Shown: piece after piece, positions 46,419 through 58,500 of the stretch
How the letters are laid out: each line of letters opens with the position of its first letter
Numbering within the stretch: the first letter of the stretch is position 1
DNA from: Helopsaltes ochotensis
Lineage: Eukaryota > Chordata > Aves > Passeriformes > Locustellidae
DNA: 64,000 nt
Reading direction: 5' to 3'
Assembly: GCA_013400155.1 (NCBI GenBank)
Contig: VXBM01000231.1
Location: 97,888 to 161,887, forward strand
Notes under the pieces: generated by a model
Database searches by the model: none
The model's input: only the letters and a program-made list of their open reading frames with translations
Told to the model about the DNA's origin: nothing
Program-made: the position numbers and the translations under genes

Positions 46419-49400
46419 GTCTGTCTGTCTGTCCATCTATCTATCTCTATGTATCTCACACTGGTCACTCAGTGTTGTGCCGCTCTAATCTGGCCCAAGG
46501 GATTTATTAACAGGAACCTCAGTTACCCCACCTTCAGGGGTGGATTGTAACTGTTGTCCAGTCACAAAACACCCACTCTGCTACCATTTTCTCCCCACAC
46601 CCTGCTGTATACAGACTCTGTACCCAGATGGAACTTCTCATGGGACTCAACTCCATGAGCTGTACCCAGGGCAAGGATCCTTTGGTGACAAAGTGCATCC
46701 CATGGCCTGAGGGAAGAGGCCCAGGGAGAAGCTGCCACAGGATGAGTGTGATCCTACCGCACATGAACCACCCCATGTAAAGCTCCCTGGGAACCTGTTA
46801 AAACAGCAGGTGCTGCCATCAGAGAGCTGCTGGCTGAACATGCACAAGCTGCCAATGCAGAGAAGCTGCCAGGCTCTTCATGGAAACCCACACCGTGAAC
46901 CTGCAGTAGCCACCTTGCTTGATCTCTTTTCAGCACTTCTGTATTTCTTGAGGGTTGTCCTCCTCAAGAGACTGCTGCCTGGTATCTGTGAAGCCAACTG
47001 GGAATATTGCACCTCTGGGAGTGGGGCAGCCAGGGGTTGCTAGGAGACAGCTCACATACCTGATCAATGAGTATATTGTGAATGGCTGCAGCTTCCATGC
47101 TCATCTTTCTGCTCACTTGCTGACGTGTCTCCCTGTTCATTTTCCATCTGGGTTTGATGACCTGTGTGACATACTCCTTCACCACGTATTTATGAACTTC
47201 ATGTAGAAGGTCCTGGTTAAAAAGAAGCAAGCCCCGTGGGGTTTTTTGTCCATTCAAGGCCAAGGCAGTGAGAGAGGGCAGGGAAAGCCCTCAGGTCTTT
47301 GGCAGCATCCGAGGGCATAGAGGAGGTACAGGAAGGTAGCACACCATCAGCACACACTCAACTCATATCTGCAGCCACCACAGTTATAATGAGCAACCAC
47401 TGTTGCAGAGGAGTCTGCAGGTCTTATCACAGCCTGAAAATGATGGTGTGACCCCTCAGCATCCCTGTGCCCAGGTGTGGGACCGGCTGCCTACCTGACC
47501 CAGGGGCTCCCTCATGTGCTGCAGGTGCTCAGAGAACTGCGAGACTGCCGACGCCAGCGAGTCCGGCCTTTCCGTCGCCAAAATCCAGTTCTTGGTCAGG
47601 ATTTTCTTAAGGAGTGGCTGAAAAAAAGACCAATTCACTGAAGGCACAGGTATATTAAGACTAGCTGAAGATGCCCTAGCTGAAGGCACCCAGCTATACA
47701 CCTGATCTCAGGCCTGAACTGAAAGCACAGAGTACCCCCTCTGCATGAGGACACAGGAGGAGCAGGCTGGGTTTCTCTCTCCACCCCAGGGAATTCACAC
47801 TCATGTCTCCCCTTCCTGGGTAGTCCTCCCAGTGCAGAGAGGAGAACCATTACACCCTGAGCAGGAGATGTTTTTGCATTAAAGGCTTATTTGGGATAAC
47901 TAATTTCCTTGCTCTGTGCCACCTTCTGATTCACCAACTCTATTTCTTTAGCTAAATAAATTTGTTTCTCCAATGTATTGGGCAAGAAAGAGATGAGAAT
48001 GTTAATCACAAGCAACTCAGGCATGACTAGAACAGGCTGTGGTGGGCAACCATGTATGCTAGTTTTACATGGGTTTGTACCAGCTACAGAAACAAGAAGT
48101 CACTTGGTAGTGAATCTGTTGGAAATTAGGCCAGTAATCCATCACCTCTACAGCCTTCTCCATAAGGAAGTCAAGTGCTTTGTGTTCACAGCCCTTCCAA
48201 GAGGCTGTCTGTACTCCTGCAGACCTGTAAGACCTTCCGCTCCTTGCTCTGATGTGGTGGTGAGGGGAATGGCAGCTGGGAGCATCTCCCGCTTTATGCC
48301 ACATGGTTAGTGATGACAGGGGAGTGATGGCACTATTTCCCATGTGTCCTGGGTACAAGGTACTCTGACCAAGTGTCCTCAACAGGTTATTTTCCTTAGC
48401 TGGGTCCCTAGAGCTAATGTACCTTCATTTAGAAACAGCAATATCTGCTAAAGACTTCTGGCATCTGGAAGAGACTTCCCTAAAGGCCAAATGCAAAATA
48501 TCCTTCCTCTGCCATGTCCCCTTTTCTCTTCCTAGCTCTCATGATCTCTGTCTTTAGGCTCCTGGAAATCTCCTTCCCAATTATCTCCCCCCTTGCTGTG
48601 CTCCCAGCCTGCTGGAGAGCTGTTTAGAAGTGCTTTGACTTGGCCTCTCTCAGTTCTCACGACATTTCAGCTCTCTTGCTCAATGCTTTGGCTCAGGGCC
48701 TTTCCTTGCCTGCTGCTTAGGCTCCAAGACAAGATCTACAGTCACTGGAAAGTCCCCTTGGCCAGGAGGGCTTGGCTTAGGTTGGAGAAGTTCCATGACT
48801 GTCTTGGTTTCTGGAACTTATGTTTGGGGATTTAGAAAGTGAATTAGGATAAGTGAAAAGGGATGTGACCAAAGGCTTGATTTCCCCCATGTCTTCTATA
48901 ACACCAGCTAGAGCTAGCGGACCCCAACTGGCTGAGAGCAGAAAGGCTCATCTACAGCAGCTGAGAAGCACAAACTCCATTGCAGCACATTGCCTTTAGG
49001 CCTCTTAACACAAGTCAAATTTTATCAGAGTTTTATCTGTTGATAAAAGACCTTTAGCATTCTCATTCTGGAACAATCAGTCTTCTGTCACTATCGGACA
49101 CAACCCAGAAAAACCACCCCTACCAGAATGGTGTCCCATCTGAAGAGGTTTCTGACAGATTGTGATGGTAGGCCAATCAGTGAGTCAAAGTCCTGAAAAA
49201 TCCAAATTATTTGATAGAAGGAAAAGTGTCCCATTGGTGGTGTTCAGCTGGCCTCTCCAGTGCTTCACTTTGAATAAGATTTTTCCCACTGCTTTGCCTG
49301 AGAGACTGGAAGCTGCTAAATATCCTTTTCTTTTGATTGTTATTAACAGCTTGAAAAATCTATGCATTGCTCATAGCAAAAAATTCCCAGGATGCTGAAA

Positions 49401-52400
49401 GTGTTGCTTTTTAAGGGGGATTTCCACAAGTGTTAAATGCATTTTGGAGGGACTATAATGTCATGTGCTGCAAAATGAAAATGACGTTTAGTTGGTGAGA
49501 CAAGGGAAGAGCAATGATCATCAGCTGCTGCACATAACCCTTATATTGAGGAAATAGTGTGGCAAAAATCCTCTTACCTGTGCTTTTATTCTTAATTTTG
49601 TTAAAAAAATATTTGTGAAGTTCCTTGTCAGAGCTGCCAAAATCTTCTGCAGTTGCTCAGTATTGACTTGAAATGCTGTTTCTAACTCTGACCTACAGAG
49701 AGACAGAGATCACCAATAAGTTCATGTTAAAACGTAAACTATTACCCAGCTCTAAGCATGTTATCTGGATTGGCATGTTGGATATTATTTTTAAATAAAC
49801 TTGTGTTTCTATTACTTCCTCTTGGAAACACTTACTGGGTCAAAGTAATGGCTCTTTTTGCACAATCCTGTACACTGAAAATTAATCATAGATGAGTAAC
49901 TGTGGTTAAAAACCCCCTCAAATTTCCTCATCAGGTGGGACAGTGCAGCCACGCGGAGCAGTTGCATAGGCTGGTTGCTTTCTCACTTGAGCAACACCTC
50001 TACTAAATGATTTCCAGGTAGCTGGGTGAGAACTGAGGCCTCTGGAGGAAAAGCAAATAATAAAGCCAGAGAAGGGAAAGCTGCTGACCCTGTGTCCCCC
50101 AGAGCCTGTCTGATTCACTCCACACAATGTTTATCAGCAGCAGCTGGGATGGTAACTATGCGGATGGAAACCTCTGGAATTTCCTGAGGACAGTGCATAC
50201 TTCTGCAATGTTTTACCTTATGAGAAGGAAAACTTCTGAGAGGTTAATGAAAGTCCCAGTGTGTGTGTGCGCTTTAGGGGCATTGTGATCTCCTGGCTTT
50301 CTTCACACTTTCCACCCCTGTCCCACTGTAACATGCTCAGTGTTGGTGAGGGGGGAACTGAGGCAGCACCACCACAAAAAAAAGGCATCACCAGTGATAC
50401 CTGAGCATCCCTGGATGTGGCACATCCACTGCTGTAAACACAGAGACCAGCAGGTTCCTGTCACTGCCCAGATTTATATGTCTGAGGCTGCTCTGGCAGG
50501 GCTATAAAGCACCCAACGCCATCCCTGTCATCCCAGGCTGGAACTCAGGACTGTAACTCTGGTTGAACACCTGAAGTCTGGGTCCAGCATCCAAAAAATC
50601 ATGCTGTTAGGACACCTACCTCTGCCCCACAACTCATCACCCCAAGCTGACGGGTGTTTAACTTGACTCAGGAATAAACCCATCACCCAAACACTGCCAG
50701 CCCCCTCCCTGGGGCTGGCGTCTCCCTTCACCCCCTCTCATTGCCCAGCAGAGAAGAGGCAGCAATGTCCCGCAGGGGCAGCAGGAGGCAGGGAAAGCCA
50801 TTTCCTCGGCGAGGTGAGCATTGCTGGAGAGACCGTGCCATCTAGAGACTTGCTGGCGGTAGTGCTCGCTGCGGCTGGAGCCGCCCGCTCCTGTGAGACA
50901 CCGAGCACGAAAACCCCTCCGTCCCCGGAATAATTCTTGGCATATGCATCCCTGCTGGAGCGGAGCAGCAGCAGGGGCTGGAAATCAGAACTCATTCTCT
51001 CTGGTGAACAGAGCCCACGCACTAATCCCGTGGTCTTTTGCCGGGCTGACAAACAAAAGCACCTCATGTGCATGGCGAAGATGGCCCCAGATGCTGCTGA
51101 GCCCTTGGGCCTCAGCACGGGGCTGATGGACCAGACCCTGGGAACATGCACTCACTGGCACCATCCTATTTATGGGGTGAGTGATAGATCTTTGACAGTC
51201 AGCCTGATGATACCTGTTCATAAGAGACCCTTTTCAACACGTGGCTTAAACTAACTAATTCATGCAAAGCCCTGGAAGTTCCAGATGCCAGCAGCAATGG
51301 CAGGCATTTATTTTTGGGTTGAGTGCTTTCATAGAGTTTCCTCCAGCCCAGTGCCAAAGGCAGCCTTGAGGCCATGTTTCTGAGCTTATTCTGCTAACCT
51401 CCAGAACTAAAAAAAAAGAAAAAAAACCTCCCCTGAGGATGAAAAAGATGTTCTGAAAATGTGTTCAAAACTCTCATGCAAGCACTGTATCCATCCATAT
51501 TTCTGTCTCTTCACCCTTGTGGCTTTTATTTGCATCCCTTGGGGGAGGTCCTCCTGTGAGATTAGAAGGGCTGGAGGCTGACCACCCACCAGGGCACCTC
51601 AGGGTGAGCTTGGTCTTTCCTTTCCAGACCCTGCCACCATCCCAGACCCCAGAAACATGGCAGTTCGGCTCAGGGGGAGCAGACTTACACCAGGTCATGG
51701 AAGTTGTTGATGTAGGCAACAAGATAGGGCACAAAGATGGGGCTGTCCTGGGCAGTGCTCCACTCCACGAACTCCTGCTCAAACCTGTAGGAAAATACAC
51801 CCAGGTAACACCAACAGTAGGGACACTGAGGATGCCTCATTTTCTGTGTCCACGGTGGTGTCAGGAAACACCCGTGGCTGGCCCAACCTGTCCTCTCTGT
51901 ATGCAGATGAGTTTTTTCCAGCTGCCACAATATGTGTGTGTGGTGGAGGGGAATAGATGGCAGGTAATTATGGGTTTGGGATGCGCTTGCCTGAGCAGAT
52001 ATGCAGCACTTTTGGAGAGATGCCAGGGATGTTGGGAGGCCACATCCCCGACTTTGCCTCACGCTGAGGGTTTAATTGCAGGTGTGGTACACAGGTTTAT
52101 AAGTCTGAGCTTTCATTTCTCTGGCTTTTGGGGCAATATTATGTGCCTTTTAAGCACACAGGGCTGATATTGTAACAGATGTATAGGAATAGGGCAGCAC
52201 ACCTACTCTCCCTCCCCTAAAACCTCAGCACTGTTGTTAGGTAGTTGTTTATTGTGTAGCTCTAATTTCATGGGGTCGACAGCTGTTTCACAGCCAGGTC
52301 CATGCTGAAGGCAGGAGGCTGAGTGCTCAGGCAGGCTTTGCCTGGTGTTCCCATTCTTTGTCAGGGTAAAGGGACCTGCTTGAGCTCGCCCCAGCCACTT

Positions 52401-52500
52401 GCATCTCAGGTTTGTTTAAGTAAAAACTTAAGTTTCAGCGTTCCCTTGATCTGAGAGCCCTGGCTGCTCCAGCTTGCATTTTACACAGTTTTTAAAAATA

Positions 52501-52532
<32 letters not shown>

Positions 52533-55500
52533 AANAAAGAAAGAAAGAAAAAAAGAAAGAAAAAAAAAAAAAAAAAAAGAAAGAAAAGGAAAAAAATAAG
52601 AAATAAATAAAAAAGAGATCAAAGAAAAGGGAAAAGAAGAACAAAGAAAAAAGAGAAAAAAACATTATTTCAGCAATTTCCATTGGACACTGGGTAAATT
52701 TTAATGGATTCAGGAGGCAGCCCAGCTGTGTGTTTTGCTAGGGTATAGAAGAGAGGGTTTCATCAGCCATTTTTTATGCCCATAGCCATGGTATGCCAGA
52801 GAAAACCACTCAGCAGGACTCATCCCAAGATACCTAGATGATGTTTTGGGCAAATAGGCTTTTGGTGTGAGGGTTCCATAACCACTGCTTGCTCATGACT
52901 GAAGCTGCAAGTGACCAGAATCCAATGTCACAAAAGTCCTGGGTGGATGGGACTGCAGTGCTCCCATCCCTTTCCAGATAGCAGCTACTTCCCAGAACTA
53001 TGACATTAGATTTTTGGACTCACAGAGTCCCATCTGGGTCTGTTTATGACTCCCTCCAAGTTGTTTTGCAGCTTGCTTATTACTGAGCTCATTGTGATCT
53101 CTAATTCTCCCAGGAGCAGCCTCGTGCCTGCTCAGTGCCAGTGTCTGGTTCAGTGCCTGGACCTTTTCCCTGTTTTTTTACCAGTGTGGGACTCATTCAG
53201 AAAGAAAGTGCTGCCCAGAGCAGTGATGACCTTGGTATAAATTCGAGCAATTCTGCCATGCACAACTCAAGCATTTTTGTTTCCAGGCTTCTGCTGATGT
53301 CTCTAGATAACTTCACATGCTGCCCGAAGATCTAGAAAAGGGAATGAAGAAACTCCAGTGAATGGGACAAGCACTGGTGAAACATCCTTCACAAGTTTCT
53401 CATGCAGCTTTGGTCAGTAGGAATGGCTCACCTAGCAAAGGGGCAAACAGCCAACTTGTTGCCAGGAGGTTTGCATTAATCTTTGTCAGTTTAAAAAAAT
53501 TATAATGCAGAATGGGCCAAGAAGCACCAAATGATTTGTGATGTGATCATTCACCCCTAATAGCCTCATGCCCTTCTGTTGTCTGAGTGCGAGTTAGAGG
53601 TGGTGTTGGCTGGAGCTCTGTCCTGGTGTCATCCTCCTCTTTTGAGGGGAGCTGCTGGAGGGTTCAACCCCCAGCCCAAAGCCCAAGGGGAGCTGAGCTG
53701 CCCCTATGTATGACCCCATGGTAAGAGTGACTATAAGCCTGAGGGCCCACACAAGGCCCTTTCTCAGGAGTGATACCCAGGCTTCACAGAGGGTCAGGCA
53801 TCACCCTGAACTCTTGTTTGCACGGGAACTCCTCCCAGATTCCCATTCCCACAACCCCAGCTACATTTCAGGACTGAGGTGTGTTGCAGTCCTACTCTGG
53901 TTCTTCCCATGGCAACATCTGCTAAATCAATTCAGACCTGTCTTCCCTGTGATCACATAATGTGTAATATTTCTCTATGCAAAAAGAGTCACATCAGCAG
54001 GCAAAACTCTTTGATTTTCTTTCTTCCTTTTTTTCTTTCTCTCTCCCTTTTTCCGTTGGTATTATTTAATTGAAGTGACTCAACCAATTGAGTGATGAGA
54101 ATTAATCCTGCCTTTATTAACCTGTAGTCCCTAAAACTCGTAGGGGCTTTTGTTTTTTGTACTGTTTAAATTGGAGTGGCTGTCACTGCCTACAGCCTTT
54201 CCCCAGCTTCCATAGCCCTGGGATAAAGTTGCTCTTTAAGCCAAAGGTTTTTTCAAAGAAACCTTTTCTTTCCACCTTTTTTTCCAATTCTCTTTCTTCT
54301 TCCTAATCAAAGAGGTTTAAGGACTTTAAAATCAGTTGCCTATTATGTTGCTGACACAATTGACAGCAGGTTTAATTTGCAGCTAGAAGGCAAGTGGGAG
54401 AGCTAAAAGTTGTAATAAACAGCATTTTCTGCTCTAATGTATTCTGCCAGTGAGTGACTTACATAAATTATCACAGGAGGCGGTACCTCCATCCCAGAAG
54501 GAAACGATCCAGTTTCCCTGGAGCCACAGAGACCCCCCCCTCCACTTTCCCCCAGGTAATTAAATACCGTTTGAATATCAAAAGAGAGTGAGGAGTGGTA
54601 GAGGTCCTCTTCTGAATGAACTTCCTTCTCCCACTTCTCCTTGACCTCTAGTCTCAGGATGTTTCCAAAATAACTTTTGATTTTCCCCTAAATGTTAAAC
54701 ATAGGAAGGAAACATACAGCTCAGGATAATGAAGCAAACACGAGTACAGCACCTCACTGCATTTTGCTCCATCAGCACCTGGGAGTGGCCACCACTCAGG
54801 CATGAAAAGGTGAGCAGAGTCACAGGCCTTGCTCCAGACCTCACGAGAAATCAGGAGCTGTGCTATGTGTGTGCAAGGTACTCCCAAATCAAAGGAGAGT
54901 CATTCTTCTGGCAGGGAAACAGTGGGTCAGCTGTTTGTTTGATTGCAAAGTCCTCCAGTGCATGGAATGCACTGGGTCAGGATTAAAGATCAAACCAGTC
55001 CTTTCCAGGGTACAGCCAGTCAGGTAGGCAGCAGCACTGTTCAGTCCTGGCTGATAAATCAATCTTGTTGCTGGTGAAACAAAGTGATCTTTCACCAGCG
55101 CGGTGGAGCAATACTGATTTCATTCAGCTGGGTACCTTGAGCTCACCTTGAGCTGTGCCCTGATTCAGAAATGATTGGCAAGAAAATGTCTGAGCCCAGC
55201 AAAGAGCCAGGAAAGTCTTACACAGCAGGCCAGACAAGAACTGCAGAAAGACAACTGGGAAGTGGCTTCATCAGAGGGCAAACACCACGAGTGTATCCTC
55301 TAGTGGGGATGCCCAAAGTCTGCCAATAGCAAACATCAGATATGCTGGAGGAGATCCCACACAGTGACTGTACCTGCTAAAATGCCTTTGCCCCCAACTT
55401 TGCAGTGTGTACAGTCTGCTGAAGCTCATCTATGACCTTTCAGTAAGTGTCTGCCATACTGACTGGGTCTGGTACAGTCCTGTTGGCTCCTGTTGGTTCC

Positions 55501-58500
55501 CAAGGTGGTATTCAGGAATTTTTTGCTTTAGAGTACAGGCCACTCTGCATGGGGCCAGTAGGACTCAGCACCTGGTGGGGCTGGAAACCACAATGCAGTC
55601 ATACAAGACCTCTATCTGGGAGGCTGGGGCTCCTGTACCTTCCCTGGGAGGCATGTGGGGAGTAGGTCAAAACTCTCACCTTTGCAGAAGCCACGTAGTC
55701 ATTTTCCAGTTTATCCCAATCAGCTGGTGTTAACAGCAAGGACAGGTTTTCTGTCTTAACCTCTGGTTTGAGCTCAGGATGACCCAGAAAGTGTTCACTG
55801 GAAAGAATCAAATGAACAAATTATAATGCCTCAGAGTGTGAATAAACTGATGGAATATTCATGCAGCATGAGCTACATAATTATTAAGCCATGAGAAATA
55901 TACTTAAAGCTTAAATTGTGCTGCTTGTTTTCAAGGTTTAACAAGAAAATTTTTCCTTTCTATTCAAAATCCTAATTATTCAAACCCTAAATGATCTAAA
56001 GTTCCAACCCACTTCAGAAATCATGAGACTTGTGAGTTGTTTGGACATGAAAAGTGCTATGACAATTTACTTTGTAAAATAAACAACATGAAGCTGATTC
56101 ATTCGACTAGAAGCTTGCAAAATGCCTTTCAGGGTAATTCCTGTAGTAGCGCGTTGCTTTGGAGTTAGCCCATCTCCCTGCCTCCTCTGCAGTGTCACAT
56201 CACAGCTGATGTCAGCCTGTGATTTGTCTCTGTGCACTATCCTGATCCAGGGGAGGTGGCAGAGCAGGACCTGGAAGGCACTCCCATGCCTGGGACACGG
56301 GCCATGTTGTTCCCCTGCAGGTGGAAGTGGTGGGTGGACGTGCAGCTACAGAGTCTGACTCCAGAGAGGGCTCAGCTGATACGGGACTTTGCTGCTCACT
56401 TTCCTCTGGACTGACATGTAATCAGGCCAGCTGATTAGCACAGAAGCAGGGGAAGGGAGGGAGCGCCTGTGTTCCTCCCTCTGGGGCAGGAAAAATGTCA
56501 TTAGCCCGTACAATTGAATGTGCTACTCCTGCAACCTGCCACAGACTGTGGGCGCACTGCATATTGCAGGGCAGTGAAGGTGGAAAAGAGAAAGAAGAAA
56601 ATATTAATGCACTTGATGAAGGTGAGGCCCAAGTTTTGAGCTGTCATCTTGTTAATCTGGGAACATGGCTGCAATGTCCTACACACAGCCTGCACATTTG
56701 CTCAGCCACCAAAACATTCCCATTTCTACACCAGCACTGTGCCCACAGTTAGGTTCAGATACAAGTGAAGACTGTAATGTACAAGGTCAGGCTGCTGCAG
56801 AGTGACTGCTCAGCAGAAAATAAGTTCAGGCTGCTGATAGTGTCCTGGAGTCAATGCTTCCATGGTTATGGTTCAGATTTCTCAGAGAGGAACATCTCCA
56901 CATGAGGAGCATTGCACAACCCAGCTGCTGCCAGAGCCTGCTGCTCATTCTAAAGAACAACACAGATTTAAATACAGACTCTCCACCTTAACTGAAAGGA
57001 GAGTGTCAAATGTATACTCAAGGGGCTTATTCCCATCTTTTTTTTTTTTTAATTTGTTTGAATTGGAACATCAATAATGAGTTTGGGTCAGACAATCTCT
57101 TCCTTTTCATTATTTATTCCAAGAGACAATTAAGTTCTTTTGAACGGAAAATCAAATAGAAACAGCCCAGAACAGCCAGGTGATTGCAAGCAGTGCCCAA
57201 AACAACTGCAAACTCTCAACAAACCCTTTCACAGCAATTTAGTGAAATATGGTGGGGGCACTTTTCTTTGGTACAGAACCTGGCTGCTGAAGCTCATTTC
57301 TTTCCCTGCTCCCCTGCAATTCTGGGGTGGAGCCATGCAGGAATTTCCCTTCAGATGAAATCTGCAGGGATTTGTGATGCTGAGGGGGTTACATACATCG
57401 TTATGGTCACCACACTCCAGGTGGGGTTTTAAGAGCAACTGCGTAAGTTCACGGAAGAAACCTGTTGAGGGCTGTTCAAAACAAAGACCACTCACAAATG
57501 TTTCTTACCCAAAAGCTACCTCAGGCTAGGGGTGTTCTGGGCAACAAACAGTGTGCTGCTGCTTGCTCTGCTCTGTCACTGCCCCCTTGTCCTAGGGTGA
57601 CTTTATGATGCTTGTATCCCCAGTTGTCTGTTCTGTACTTGTGTTCTGTACCTTTAAGACTGATTCTGAGAGCAAAACACGGAAAGAAAAAGTGACCATT
57701 TTGATCCACTTTTTGGCTCAGTGCTGGTACTTCTGCCTTCACTCCTTTCTTTTATTTGAGGGCTGCCAGTGGGTTTGTGTTTGTCCCTTCCTTGAACATC
57801 TGGTTCAGGCCATACCTGGAGGACAGCTACACAGGACAGACACAATTTTGCTTTGACATAACTGTCAAGCTTTGACATGCTTATTTTCCAGATCCCTGAA
57901 CTGCAAGGAGCTATGTCTTAAACCCCTCCCATTCAACCAGCGGACACATCTGAGAGAAGCCTTTGTTTTCCTGGGTCTAATTACCCTTGGTGATGTCTTG
58001 ACTCCTCTGTAAGAGGACTCTGACCCCATGCATGGAGGTTAATGTGGCCCATTTCCAAATGCATCACAATTTTAATTAAACAGGAAGAAGACCTCCCCCA
58101 CAGGCCCCTGCCTGTGCCTGGAAAAGTCACTGAACAGCTGTTGGATCTTGCAAAATATATGCAGAAAGGAGCAGGTTTATCAGAGCAGGTTTATCAAATG
58201 CAGGGAGGAGCTTCCTGGCACGTTGGAACAGCAAGTGGGAGAGGGAGGGGAAAATGTAGTGATGTGGATCTGTAAAAAGCAGCAAGTGCTTTATCCACAG
58301 ACCATTGTCCCCACCTATTAACAGATTTGCTATCTGGCTCCACTGTAGTCCCTGCATCTCTCTTACTTGGAAAACTGAGAATGGTTTGGTGCTGTTGGAG
58401 TACCCCACAGCCCCATGGCTCCCTGGAGGAGGCAGAGGCACTGTGGCAAACACAGCAGCTCACCTGTGGTAGGTGTTGGCCACCCAGTCAAGCAAGGTGT

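Noticed and set aside
51517..52167. 216-codon plus-strand frame
   Set aside because: Runs antisense across EXOC3L4 exon 6, so it is largely a shadow of that exon and its introns.
52428..52683. Phe/Ser-rich frames on the minus strand
   Set aside because: Translation of the GAAA microsatellite, including an N.
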